33,992 nt of DNA, taken from a virus. Positions 14,582-23,216 of this stretch are shown here, piece by piece. A model generated the notes under the pieces. It was not told where the DNA came from and searched no databases. It was given only the letters and a program-made list of their open reading frames with translations. Location: positions 1 to 33,992 of the IMG/VR virus record IMGVR_UViG_3300025162_000119, one strand, 5' to 3'. The first letter of the stretch is position 1; every line of letters begins with the position of its first letter. Position numbers and translations under genes: made by a program.

Positions 14582-15460
14582 ATGTTGGATCGAATTTTTA
14601 AACTCCTCTCTTCAGACTGGTTAATCCATCAGGATACAGCGATATCTTATTTACCGGTATTGATATCCTTTCTCAATGGACAGAAGTTGGATGTTGTGGC
14701 CGGCTCCCTAAAACCACCTCAGCGAATTTCCGGGTTCCGCAGTGATGCAGATCCTGAATGGGTTGATCAGGATAACCTTTCCGACATATCAATTCCTGAA
14801 AACTCAATTGCCGTCATCCCGATCCAGGATACTATCCTATCATGGAAAACTCAAAGAATGGTAGGCCAGATCAAGCAGGCCGATGCTAACCCGCAGATCT
14901 GCGCCATTCTGTTTTTGGTATCATCTCCCGGGGGCATGGTTTCTCAGCTTGATATTGCGGCTTCTGCCATTAAGAATTGTAGCAAACCAACAGTGGTTGT
15001 TATTTCACAGATGGCTGCATCAGCCGCAATGTGGCTTTCTTCCGCAGCAAATTATCGGATCGCCACCTCCCCTATTGATGCGATAGGATCCATCGGTACA
15101 AAGACCTCCTTCATGGATATCAATGGCTTCTTGAAAGAGAAGCTGAATATCTCCGTGTATGAGATCTATGCAACATTATCGACCAAGAAGGAAGAGGAGA
15201 TCCGTGAGCTTCTTAAGGGCAACGACAAACCCATTGTTGCGAAACTCGACTTCATCAATGCAATTTTTCACAAAACCATTCAGGATAACCTGGGAATTCC
15301 TGAAGGATCTGAAGTCTTTACCGGTGCGATCTATTTTGCTGAACAGGCCAAGAGCCTTGGGCTGATCAATGAGATCAACACCATTGATTATGCGGTCAAT
15401 TTCACTTATGAGCTCGGACTAGCTAATAAAATCAAGTCAAACCCAATATTTAACAACTAA
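14582..15460 (+). CDS. S49/SppA-type prohead protease
   Basis: 292 residues with the S49 serine-peptidase core: ICAILFLVSSPGGMV (the SPGG turn), then VVVISQMAASAAMWLSSAAN with the nucleophile serine in the ASAAMW turn, then IDAIGSIGTKTSF. The C-terminal EVFTGAIYFAEQAKSLGLIN closes the fold as in SppA and ClpP-like phage proteases. Such enzymes mature the prohead by cutting scaffold and capsid N-terminus. That matches its place immediately before a capsid gene carrying an N-terminal scaffold-like segment. The start follows the 13-bp inverted repeat directly. Confidence 0.85.
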   Translation: MLDRIFKLLSSDWLIHQDTAISYLPVLISFLNGQKLDVVAGSLKPPQRISGFRSDADPEWVDQDNLSDISIPENSIAVIPIQDTILSWKTQRMVGQIKQADANPQICAILFLVSSPGGMVSQLDIAASAIKNCSKPTVVVISQMAASAAMWLSSAANYRIATSPIDAIGSIGTKTSFMDINGFLKEKLNISVYEIYATLSTKKEEEIRELLKGNDKPIVAKLDFINAIFHKTIQDNLGIPEGSEVFTGAIYFAEQAKSLGLINEINTIDYAVNFTYELGLANKIKSNPIFNN

Positions 15461-15473
15461 ATTTTAAAAAATC

Positions 15474-17615
15474 ATGAAAAGAGTAATTGCAATGTTCTAT
15501 GCGCTTCTCAGTATTGAGGCCTTCACAAAGGGCCCGGATGGAAACATCTGCTTCACTGACGAGCAAAAGGCAAAGCTGGAGGCTGCAGGGCTTGGAGATG
15601 ATATCCAGGCCAAGTTCATTGCCGCCTTCGCAAAGGATGCTGAAAAAGAGACACCGGAGTCACAGGTTCTGGTGGATACCATTACGGCAAGCATGCAGGA
15701 AAAACTGACAGCATCCATTGCTGAGCAGGGTCGCCTGAATGTATTGCTGACGGCTGAGAAGTCAGCCAAAGAAAAAGCAGAGGCCGCGGTGACTGAACAG
15801 AAGCTCATCATTGCACGGCTACAGAAAAAACCGGAAGACGATCCGCCTTCCAATTTAAATGACCCAACCATGAAAGACAAACCGTGGATTCCAAAATCCG
15901 GGGCAACCCATCTTTTCGCCGTAGCTGAGCCTTTCTTTGCTGTGGACGATGCACACCCTTATAACCAGCGCGCCATGGCTGCCATTTCTGCGCGTCATGG
16001 TGTGTCGATTGCCGCACCGATGCACATCAATGCCGCAATTGATTATTCTTCTCTGAGCGCTGATCTTGGCGATTTCTATCGCACAAGAAAACAGGACAGG
16101 ATACAGAGTTTCCTGACTGATCTCCCGTCAATCACCAGCGTCTTCCCGACTGAAAGCGGTGTTCAGGATCAAACCGCACTGGTCAACATGTTCCTCACGG
16201 AATTCTCCCAGGCAGATAACACCTCATCTACCTTCGGTAATGTGGTAAAGGGCAGTTTCAAGTTCGAAGCCGAGATCATTACCATGTTCGATGTGATGTT
16301 CGCGCACAAGTTCACAGATCTCAAGAAACTTGAGAAACAGTGGATCGGGTACCTGAACAAGGAAGGTTCATCCACCATGAAATGGTCGTTTATCGAATTC
16401 ATCATGGTTGAAGTCGGCCGGCAGCTGAAAAACGAACAGGAAATGCGCTGGATCAACGGTATCCGCAAAAATCCGATTCAGAATGTTTCTGGAACGGCAA
16501 TGGGCGCTTCAAATGGTTTCCGCAAGTTCATTGCAAACCAGATTGCAGCTTTCAAAATCAAGCCATTTACCCTGGGAGAATGGACCGAATCCAATATTGT
16601 GAGCAATATTGAACTTGGTACATCCATGATTCCTGCTGCTATCCGTGATAGTGGGAGAGTTGTTCTTTACATGGCACCGGCTGCATTGACAGCGTACCAT
16701 AAGAACCTCGAAATCCTCACCGGTATTATGCCGACTTACAAGCCTGGACAGATGACCGTCAAGAATTACGATTCTGTCTCCATCGAGGTTGTCCCGAACA
16801 TGGGCGTTTCGAAAAGATTGGTTTGGTCGATCAAAGGAAACATTCACACCTTCGAGGATCAGCCGAATGAAATGCTGAATTTCTCATTCCAGCAGGAAGA
16901 CTGGGGATTGAAAGTCTGGTCAAACTGGAAAGAATCAGTATGGGCTTACCTGGTCGGTAAGAAATATGCCAGCGCTGCTGACATGCCGGATGATTACAGT
17001 ACCCAGATGATCTGGACCAACGACGTCGATCTGCCGGCAGGTTTCTATCTCCCGATGGATACTAACGACACATCTCCTTCCATTGCGAACCATACATCCC
17101 TGATCTCTGTTGAGAACAGTCAGGCTACAGCTATCACCGATTTCGATGATGCTGTGACGGGCCAGACAATCCGTGTTAAATGTGGACCGGGCGCCAACCC
17201 GATCACCATTGCCAAGGCAAACAAGTTTTCGCTGCTCTCGGCTGCATGGACTCCGGAACCGGGGAATGTTCTTGTGATCAAGAAGCGTTCCGATGGTAAA
17301 TGGATCGAACTGGAGCGTATCACTGAAGAAACAGATGCCATTGTGATCGCCGATGGCGATACCACTCCGGACGTTTCTAAGGGAACGAAGTTCATCACCA
17401 GCTCTAACACTGCAGCATGTGCCATCACAGCCCTTGACAATGCAATCTATGACACTGAGTACGTGATCATGGGTGGCAGTGGCAATCACTCCAGCACCAT
17501 TGCAAATGCGGGGAACTTCTCTCTCACGGCAGCAATGACTCTCGCCGCAGGTACATTCATCAAGCTCCAGAAGAGCAGGGTGGACGATAAACTTTGGGAA
17601 ATTGATCGCGGATAG
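15474..17615 (+). CDS. Major capsid protein with N-terminal scaffold and C-terminal repeat domains
   Basis: 713 residues, long for a capsid protein. Residues ~20-120 are Ala/Glu/Lys-rich coiled coil, scaffold-like (delta domain). A low-complexity linker (KKPEDDPPSNLNDP) follows, then the likely HK97-fold coat at ~130-500 (DLPSITSVFPTESGVQDQ, GKKYAS near the end). Residues ~541-615 and ~638-712 are two copies of a domain with the pattern 'AIT, D, A, TIA-A--FSL--A-T---G----L-K---D-KW-E--R', probably a surface decoration. The upstream S49 protease would remove the scaffold part. Identification rests on size, position and abundance-like codon use rather than a diagnostic motif. Confidence 0.8.
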   Translation: MKRVIAMFYALLSIEAFTKGPDGNICFTDEQKAKLEAAGLGDDIQAKFIAAFAKDAEKETPESQVLVDTITASMQEKLTASIAEQGRLNVLLTAEKSAKEKAEAAVTEQKLIIARLQKKPEDDPPSNLNDPTMKDKPWIPKSGATHLFAVAEPFFAVDDAHPYNQRAMAAISARHGVSIAAPMHINAAIDYSSLSADLGDFYRTRKQDRIQSFLTDLPSITSVFPTESGVQDQTALVNMFLTEFSQADNTSSTFGNVVKGSFKFEAEIITMFDVMFAHKFTDLKKLEKQWIGYLNKEGSSTMKWSFIEFIMVEVGRQLKNEQEMRWINGIRKNPIQNVSGTAMGASNGFRKFIANQIAAFKIKPFTLGEWTESNIVSNIELGTSMIPAAIRDSGRVVLYMAPAALTAYHKNLEILTGIMPTYKPGQMTVKNYDSVSIEVVPNMGVSKRLVWSIKGNIHTFEDQPNEMLNFSFQQEDWGLKVWSNWKESVWAYLVGKKYASAADMPDDYSTQMIWTNDVDLPAGFYLPMDTNDTSPSIANHTSLISVENSQATAITDFDDAVTGQTIRVKCGPGANPITIAKANKFSLLSAAWTPEPGNVLVIKKRSDGKWIELERITEETDAIVIADGDTTPDVSKGTKFITSSNTAACAITALDNAIYDTEYVIMGGSGNHSSTIANAGNFSLTAAMTLAAGTFIKLQKSRVDDKLWEIDRG

Positions 17616-17627
17616 GATCCATCGAAT

Positions 17628-17659
17628 GGGGCGGCCAGTATGGCCGCTCCTTCTTTAAT
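17628..17659 (+). terminator. Hairpin after the capsid gene, weak terminator
   Basis: GGGGCGGCCA (17628-17637) pairs with TGGCCGCTCC (17641-17650), one G-T wobble, around a 3-nt loop, and TTCTTTAATT follows. The T-run is interrupted, so partial termination is likely, lowering transcription beyond the highly expressed capsid gene. Confidence 0.6.
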
Positions 17660-17690
17660 TCTTAAGTCTTAACCATAAAAAAACAGCGAA

Positions 17691-18503
17691 ATGTATACGA
17701 AAGTTGATGTTCTCAAGCCGGGCGACAATAAAGGCGTTGGCGGGGACAAGAAAGATAAACTCATCATCTTTGATTGGGATGATGTATTGACTATGCCGCA
17801 AAGGGATAGCAAAGGTATTGTGATCACCGGAAACATTGTTTTCAAGCCCAATACCTACCAGACTAAACTTTATGTAACCCAGAGCACGATCAAGGCCGGA
17901 GCTGACAGTGAAGGCGATCCTGATGCCAAGGGTATCACCCAGACTGTTGAAGGTTCGCACCCTGGAGATTCGGTTGAAATCAGGGAATTCCGTGCAAATT
18001 GGATGAACAAAAACATCGGGATCATCATTGAAAAATGTGGAACGCAGCGGAAGAATCTCTATGGAACACCCTGCGCGCCCTTACAAATGGTCTTTAAAGC
18101 CGAAGACGATAAGGACAAGAACAATACCACGTTCACCTTCAAGTCAATTCAGAAAGGCCCAGACGTAGCCGATTACCAGGGAACATTCACGTTCGATGCT
18201 CCGATTGCTACAGTGCCGGCAGCTATGGAAACGATTAATGTAGCAGCTGGTGAAGGACGTTATCAGTTAACCTCTGGAGTTGCTGGATGCAGAATCATGG
18301 GTCTTACAGGCGGTGTCGAAGGTGGTGTATACACCCTTGTAGGTAGCGGTGGCGCCCATCCTCCTGACATCAGTACGGATGAAGGTGAAATCATCCTTGA
18401 ACATGGGATTAACTGGGTTGCGTTGGAAGGATCTGAGATCACACTCAGGGCTTACCCGATTGCAAACAATACGTTGACGTACTACGAACAAAGCAGGAAA
18501 TAA
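17691..18503 (+). CDS. Probable virion protein (tail-tube-like or capsid-associated)
   Basis: 270 residues, alone between two hairpins directly after the capsid gene, as expected for a highly expressed virion protein. Residues 1-175 are beta-rich (FKPNTYQTKLYVTQSTI, then NNTTFTFKSIQKGPDVADYQ, GTFTF), which resembles a tail-tube beta barrel. Residues ~180-262 (YQLTSGVAGCRIMGLTGG to EGSEITLRAYP) resemble the C-terminal repeat domains of the capsid protein. The same small surface domain may therefore occur on both proteins. The tail-tube call is tentative; a decoration protein is equally possible. Confidence 0.5.
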   Translation: MYTKVDVLKPGDNKGVGGDKKDKLIIFDWDDVLTMPQRDSKGIVITGNIVFKPNTYQTKLYVTQSTIKAGADSEGDPDAKGITQTVEGSHPGDSVEIREFRANWMNKNIGIIIEKCGTQRKNLYGTPCAPLQMVFKAEDDKDKNNTTFTFKSIQKGPDVADYQGTFTFDAPIATVPAAMETINVAAGEGRYQLTSGVAGCRIMGLTGGVEGGVYTLVGSGGAHPPDISTDEGEIILEHGINWVALEGSEITLRAYPIANNTLTYYEQSRK

Positions 18504-18525
18504 GTCCAGTTTCCAGCAGGATATG

Positions 18526-18554
18526 AAAAGCCCGGCCATGTTGCCGGGCTTTTT
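18526..18554 (+). terminator. Strong rho-independent terminator
   Basis: AAAAGCCCGGC (18526-18536) and GCCGGGCTTTT (18543-18553) form a perfect 11-bp stem with loop CATGTT, followed by more T. It closes the unit holding the gene at 17691-18503. Confidence 0.9.
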
Positions 18555-18620
18555 GTCCTTTACCAGGTCTGAGCATCTTGATATGTTTGAACTTGATTAA
18601 TCACTACTAAATTCATTGCA

Positions 18621-19028
18621 ATGAAAAACACGATCATAAATTTTTTTCGACACGACCGGACATTCAAATCTGCCGTAAAGCTCTATCATGAGCATGGGAA
18701 TAAAATTTCCCTTAAAAAGAGATTGAATGTGGAAAATGAAAATGAATTCCTCAAAGGAGTCCTCTTTGAAGAGTTACGCGCAATGGCCGGCATCCATCCG
18801 CAAATTTTCAGTACCATGATTTCAAACCAGGTTGTTCCCGAAACAAAGTCAATGGCTGTCAACGAAATCAAGGCACCGGTTGACTTAAAGAAAGCCAGAA
18901 AACCGGCAGTTAAGAAGGATGCAAAGCCAGCCGCCAAGAAAGAAGCGAAACCTTCCATCAAGAAGGATTCAAAACCGGCGAAAGAAACAAAACCAAAAGG
19001 TGGCATCGGGGATTCCCCAAAAAAATAG
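18621..19028 (+). CDS. Structural-operon protein with Lys/Ala/Pro tail, upstream partner of a -1 frameshift
   Basis: 135 residues. Residues 1-~85 are a folded-looking domain (FFRHDRTFKSAVKLYHEHGN, FLKGVLFEELRAMAGIHPQIF). Residues ~90-135 are a disordered KPAVKKDAKPAAKKEAKP-type tail. The last codons CCA AAA AAA before TAG form an A AAA AAA slippery heptamer. After a -1 shift, translation enters the frame of the next gene, which has no good start of its own. By position and mechanism the pair recalls tail-assembly chaperones G and GT, but no tape-measure gene follows, so that role is not proven. Confidence 0.65.
   Translation: MKNTIINFFRHDRTFKSAVKLYHEHGNKISLKKRLNVENENEFLKGVLFEELRAMAGIHPQIFSTMISNQVVPETKSMAVNEIKAPVDLKKARKPAVKKDAKPAAKKEAKPSIKKDSKPAKETKPKGGIGDSPKK
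19019..19025 (+). promoter_or_regulatory. Candidate -1 programmed ribosomal frameshift site
   Basis: A AAA AAA followed immediately by TAG in the zero frame matches the X XXY YYZ slippery pattern. After slipping back one base the next codons are ATA GCC GTC, and the frame runs without stop to 19510. Small hairpins follow at 19043-19054 (4-bp stem) and 19068-19083 (6-bp stem), somewhat farther downstream than the usual stimulators. Confidence 0.5.
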
Positions 19029-19114
19029 CCGTCAGTTCTGTACCTGCCTTCAGGATCAGGGATGAATTCCCTTTCCTAAGGGAGAAAACCTGCCCTCCAG
19101 AGCTGAAGATCCTT

Positions 19115-19510
19115 GTGGCAGATATGTTGACCGCACATGAGGCTTACCAGAGCGCTCATGTGTGGTTATTTTCGTGCTCCACACAACCGGAACTATTTCA
19201 GACGTCAAAAACTATCGTCGAAAACTATCTGGAGAACCGCAGGATCTGGGATGAACTGAATTTCTACAAAATCAACGGATCCCTGCTTGGCAAACATCCC
19301 ATTTTCGAATCCTTACAGCGTAATGAGTTCATTCGCGGCTTGAAAACCGGAGAATTGGTCCAGCTCAAGATCCGGTTGGAAAACAACCTGGTACGCAACC
19401 GGTCTGCCCTTAAAAGGGACCCTCATTCCAAGGAGGCTGCCGCCCGAATCGAGCGGATTGAAAAAATGGAGACAGAATTACTTGAAGTAAACCGTTTACT
19501 CAATATTTAG
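19115..19510 (+). CDS. Uncharacterised phage protein, probably expressed by -1 frameshift from the preceding gene
   Basis: The first conventional start in this frame is the GTG at 19115 (131 residues). Protein-like sequence, however, extends back at least to 19028: AVSSVPAFRIRDEFPFLREK, TCPPELKILVAD. No ATG, GTG or TTG lies between the stop at 18911 and 19115. The natural product is therefore probably the fusion of 18621-19025 with this frame, about 297 residues. The C-terminal part is helical with GKHPIFESLQRNEFIRGLK and a coiled coil ending in LEVNRLLNI. No family name is known to me. The stop overlaps the next start by one base. Confidence 0.6.
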   Translation: MADMLTAHEAYQSAHVWLFSCSTQPELFQTSKTIVENYLENRRIWDELNFYKINGSLLGKHPIFESLQRNEFIRGLKTGELVQLKIRLENNLVRNRSALKRDPHSKEAAARIERIEKMETELLEVNRLLNI

Positions 19511-20109
19511 TGGATCATCATAAGTTCTTTGATATAAACCATATTAGTTCTGAGATCAAGGGAAAGGGACCGGTTCAACAATCAGGCATCCATGTAGAAA
19601 AGTTTCTTCAGGTCCATGTTGAGAAGGTCGAAAGCATCAAGAATTTGGGCGGCAGATTCCCCAGGGATGGAGAGATCTACTTCCTGTGGACTGTAAAAAG
19701 CTTTAACGCTTTCACATTCATTCCCTATATCATCCATGAATGCGGATATATTGATGAGCTGATTCTTTCGACCTATTCCATCAACATCCGGATCATCGAT
19801 GCGCTGATCCGCCTGGTTGATCTTAAAAAAATTGGTTCAGTAGAGATTTTTATCAGTGACTCGATCCGAAGCCGGTTGCCAAAAGTTAATGATCACCTCT
19901 CTGCCCTGGTTAAGAACTACCCGGTTCGCGTCACATATTGCTGGAATCATTCCAAAATTACATTGATCCGCACCGGAAGTAATTATTTCTGTGCTGAAGG
20001 ATCCGGCAACTGGGGTGAGAACGCACAACATGAACAATATATTTATCTGAATTCAAAGACTGTTTTTGAATTCCGCAAAAATGAAATACTCAATGTTACT
20101 AAAAGCTGA
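19510..20109 (+). CDS. Phospholipase D-like (single HKD half-domain) protein
   Basis: 199 residues from a GTG overlapping the previous stop. The C-terminal half has the PLD hallmarks NHSKITLI (His147, Lys149) followed by AEGSGNWGENAQHEQYIYLN (Ser165, Asn167, Glu175). The N-terminal half (IPYIIHECGYIDELILSTYS) has the Rossmann-like strands but no second HxK, so an active enzyme would need a dimer. The family includes nucleases and phosphodiesterases. Its place in the head operon just before terminase is unusual. A DNA-end processing or structural role is possible; the substrate is unknown. Confidence 0.72.
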   Translation: MDHHKFFDINHISSEIKGKGPVQQSGIHVEKFLQVHVEKVESIKNLGGRFPRDGEIYFLWTVKSFNAFTFIPYIIHECGYIDELILSTYSINIRIIDALIRLVDLKKIGSVEIFISDSIRSRLPKVNDHLSALVKNYPVRVTYCWNHSKITLIRTGSNYFCAEGSGNWGENAQHEQYIYLNSKTVFEFRKNEILNVTKS

Positions 20110-20980
20110 ACAATTAGACGAAATATCCAAACTAGCGGGTATCAATTACTCGATAGAGGAGATTGCCATGTACCTGGATGTGGATCCGGATGAACTCGAA
20201 CGGGAATATAACCTGGAAGATTCCGAGGTCAGATATCATTATAACCGGGGCCGGCTGGTTAACCAGGCACAAATCGATATGGCCAATATGGACCGGGCTA
20301 AGGATGGAAACCTTACATCCATTGAACAGTGGAAAAAGGACGCCAAAGCTAAGAAACTGGAGAATTTCAAAAGGCAGCTGCTCTTCGATAAAGAACGCAA
20401 GGAGTATGAATCAATTCAGGCCTTGGTTGAGAAAGGAGAAACCCGAAACCTTCCAGAAAAGCTTGTTCAGTACTTTGAACAGATCGATTATATCCGTTGT
20501 GTAATTGGAAAATTTAAATCAAAAACCCAGGTCATCAACATGGTGGCTTTAAAATGGCCACAGCTCTCCAAATACGTGATCACAAACCTCTATTATGAGA
20601 GTATCAATTTCTTTAACCTGGATAATGAGGTAAAGCCGCTTGCCTGGGCAAACTTCTATGCGGATAAATTGGATAACATGTCGCTCATTGCCCTGGAAAT
20701 GGGTTTGATGGAAGAGGCCAGACGCTGTCTCAAGGATGCTGCTGAGATGCGCGGTGTTGGAAAAGATAAGCCGTTCCAGATCCCGCCGGAATTACTTGAG
20801 CGTAAACCGATACTTTATACAATCAAATTACAAGATTTAGGTATCGAGCCGATAAGTCGGAATGTTCTGTCAGGCTGGATCGAGAATCTTCCTATAACAT
20901 CTATCGAAAAAAGGAAGGCAAAACAGGATGCCATGATTGAAGATGTAACCTTTGAACTGCTGGACCATGAAGAAAATTAA
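20081..20980 (+). CDS. Probable small terminase subunit (TerS-like)
   Basis: 299 residues from the ATG at 20081, overlapping the previous gene by 29 bases. An N-terminal helix-turn-helix-like region (QLDEISKLAGINYSIEEIAM, YLDVDPDELER) is followed by a long helical, Lys-rich segment (AKKLENFKRQLLFDKERKEY) and a helical C-terminal domain. DNA-recognising small terminases have this layout, and the gene overlaps the large terminase by 14 bases. It would bind the packaging start site on phage DNA and present it to the motor. It is long for a TerS, so the call relies mainly on position. Confidence 0.65.
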   Translation: MKYSMLLKAEQLDEISKLAGINYSIEEIAMYLDVDPDELEREYNLEDSEVRYHYNRGRLVNQAQIDMANMDRAKDGNLTSIEQWKKDAKAKKLENFKRQLLFDKERKEYESIQALVEKGETRNLPEKLVQYFEQIDYIRCVIGKFKSKTQVINMVALKWPQLSKYVITNLYYESINFFNLDNEVKPLAWANFYADKLDNMSLIALEMGLMEEARRCLKDAAEMRGVGKDKPFQIPPELLERKPILYTIKLQDLGIEPISRNVLSGWIENLPITSIEKRKAKQDAMIEDVTFELLDHEEN

Positions 20981-22652
20981 ACTAACGGCTGAAGATGCCG
21001 ACTTGAGATATTCAAATTGGATTGCTACGCTGATTGACCTGATCAAACCGGCCAATCTTTACCTGATTGGTGGCCGTGGAACCGCAAAAAGTACCGATAT
21101 TCTTGCAAAGAGGACCATCGATGTGATCTATGACATGCCCAGGGCCAGCTTTGCGTTCGTTTCAGACACCTACGTCAACCTTATGACGAATATTATCCCG
21201 GCCATTCTGCTGGGATGGGAGAACCGGCAGGAGTTTTTTGAGAAGTATCATTTTGTTGTGGATGAACCGCCCCCTGATTGGTACGCAAAACCATACATTA
21301 AGACATTTTCTTTCAAACATACCATTTCAACCTTCAATGGTTGTAAATTCTTCCTGACATCATTGGACCGGCCAAGCTCCAATGCCGGGATCTCTGTTGT
21401 GCATCATTTTGGCGACGAGGCGAAGTATCTGCAGGAACAGAAACTTCGAAAGTTATTCCCCACCCTCAGGGGTGACTATGCGCTCTATGGCCATTCACAC
21501 TATTTCATGGGGCAGACTTTCTGCTCAGATATGGCAGATCCCAGCGTGGGAGAAGATGACTGGATGTTGCGTATGGCTAAGAATATGGACAAGGAACAGA
21601 TTCACATGATCCTTCAGGCAGCCATTGTTGTCAATGAAATTAACTGGGAATTATATGAGGCAGAGCAGGAAGGGAATCAAAAAAAAATTGCCCTGGTTAA
21701 GAATAAGCAATCCAGATGGATGGAAAAACTCAAGAAGGTTCGCTATAACAGTACCTTCTTCTATGTGGTCAGCTCATTCGCAAATGCCGATATCCTTACC
21801 CTTAAATATTTTGAGAACCTGCTGGCAACACTCACCTTCGAGGAATTCAAAACTGCCGTGCTATCAATCCGTAAATCCCTGGAGAAGGGTATGCGCTTCT
21901 ATGCCGAGCTGGGTGATCGACACTTCTATGAAGATGGGTACAACTATGACTACTATGACCACTTTGGAATTAGAGATAGTGTAAGCCAGACATCTGAAGG
22001 GTTGAAGTATATCCAGAAGGACCAGCCACTGGAGGGTGGATTTGATGCGGGGAACATGATGAGCCTGGTCATTGGTCAGGAACAGGGCAATACGATGCGC
22101 ATCTTGAAAGGCATGCATACGATCAGTCCTGAGTGGATAAGGGAGTTAGGTGATAAGTTCATCACATTCTTTGCACCCCATAAGAAGAAGATCCTAACCC
22201 TGTATCATGACCGATCCACCAATCAGTATCGTAAGGTTGGTAAGGACTTCGCATCGCAACTGAAGCATGACATTGAGTATGATAAGGCAGGCAAACGAAC
22301 AGGGTGGATGGTAAATCTTATGAACGTTGGTCAGGGTGATATCACCCACGCTGAAGAGTTCAACCTGATGAATGTTATCCTGGGGGAGAAGGATAAGCGC
22401 CTGCCTCATGTTGCAATTGATAAGTTCGAATGCAAGGAACTTAAGAGCCAACTCGAGATAACGCCTGTAACCAAGGGTTCAAAGGGTCAAATACAAAAGG
22501 TCAAGAAGGGAGACAAACTTCCACCCTCTCGTCTGGCTTATGAGTCAACCAACTATACGGATGCATTCAAGTATCTCATGTGTAGACCCAAGTGGTTGTC
22601 TATTGCTAAGCAAAAGCAAAGTCTAACCTTTTCCTCGATAAGTTTGAGATAG
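20967..22652 (+). CDS. Terminase large subunit (packaging ATPase-nuclease)
   Basis: 561 residues from the ATG at 20967. Walker A is GGRGTAKST (residues 35-43), and the Walker B/catalytic carboxylate is HHFGDEAKYL (Asp150, Glu151), as in phage terminases. The C-terminal part contains GGFDAGNMMSLVIG and LYHDRSTNQ, acidic motifs expected of the RNase H-like nuclease. It pumps DNA into the prohead through the portal and cuts it. Unusually, it lies after the capsid gene and is separated from the portal by a 3.2-kb non-structural island. Confidence 0.9.
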   Translation: MKKIKLTAEDADLRYSNWIATLIDLIKPANLYLIGGRGTAKSTDILAKRTIDVIYDMPRASFAFVSDTYVNLMTNIIPAILLGWENRQEFFEKYHFVVDEPPPDWYAKPYIKTFSFKHTISTFNGCKFFLTSLDRPSSNAGISVVHHFGDEAKYLQEQKLRKLFPTLRGDYALYGHSHYFMGQTFCSDMADPSVGEDDWMLRMAKNMDKEQIHMILQAAIVVNEINWELYEAEQEGNQKKIALVKNKQSRWMEKLKKVRYNSTFFYVVSSFANADILTLKYFENLLATLTFEEFKTAVLSIRKSLEKGMRFYAELGDRHFYEDGYNYDYYDHFGIRDSVSQTSEGLKYIQKDQPLEGGFDAGNMMSLVIGQEQGNTMRILKGMHTISPEWIRELGDKFITFFAPHKKKILTLYHDRSTNQYRKVGKDFASQLKHDIEYDKAGKRTGWMVNLMNVGQGDITHAEEFNLMNVILGEKDKRLPHVAIDKFECKELKSQLEITPVTKGSKGQIQKVKKGDKLPPSRLAYESTNYTDAFKYLMCRPKWLSIAKQKQSLTFSSISLR

Positions 22653-22668
22653 TTCGCCTAAGTGAAGG

Positions 22669-22695
22669 ATCCTGCCATCTGGTGGGATTTTTTTT
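22669..22695 (+). terminator. Rho-independent terminator after terminase
   Basis: ATCCTGCC (22669-22676) pairs with GGTGGGAT (22681-22688), including G-T wobbles, with loop ATCT and an eight-T run. It ends the head operon. Confidence 0.82.
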
Positions 22696-23216
22696 GCGCA
22701 TTGCCCGCCCCGTGTGGGATTCACTCATATGTCCACCGGCGGCGAGGGGTGCACGTGCGCCGGCGCGGCTGAGCGGGTCGTGTAGAATCGTGAGATTTGT
22801 TTTTAAAAATGAATCGAAATTTTCGCAAAAATCGAAATTCCAGATATTTACGGTTTTTGCGTTTAAAAAAAAGGGGCAAAGTTGCCCGTTCTCAACACAA
22901 AGTTGAATATTTGACTTCCTTTTTCTTTGATTATTGCCTGCAAAGAAAGAGGAAGCGAAAAAGAATACAGCTCATCCCACCCACACTATTACTCGAAATT
23001 TATAACAAAGCTACCGTAGGGAAACCCCTCGTCGCTTCGCTCCTTTTGAAATAGTAAAGGGCGATCTCCTGAAGGATCATATCGCTTTCAGTGTATTCAG
23101 TCCGATTGCTATCGGAATAGACCTACACCCTTGACTTTATTCAGTTTCCCCGGTGTGTTGCTTCGCAATTAAAATTTCTTGTTCAATCGCGGCCACGCTG
23201 CACAAAACTCAACCTT
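22696..23216. other. 521-nt gap with GC-rich patch and hairpins, no convincing gene
   Basis: 22696-22790 is strikingly GC-rich against its AT-rich surroundings and holds the palindrome GCGCCGGCGC at 22757-22766. 22800-22900 is A/T-rich with repeated TCGAAATT. 23056-23088 can fold AAA-GG-GCGAT against ATCGC-TTT, and 23101-23116 is a clean TCCGAT-TGCT-ATCGGA hairpin. Open frames here encode only low-complexity basic peptides and were rejected. The 3' part (about 23165-23216) resembles the leader of radC (AAATTTC, then GGCCAC and AAAACT before TTATGAAA), so a promoter for the small gene at 23217 is likely. Confidence 0.5.

Noticed and set aside
22797-23054. Open frame for an 85-residue Arg/Lys/Phe-rich peptide
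   Set aside because: Low-complexity content from A/T-rich repeats, no start context, hairpins run across it, and no protein-like pattern.
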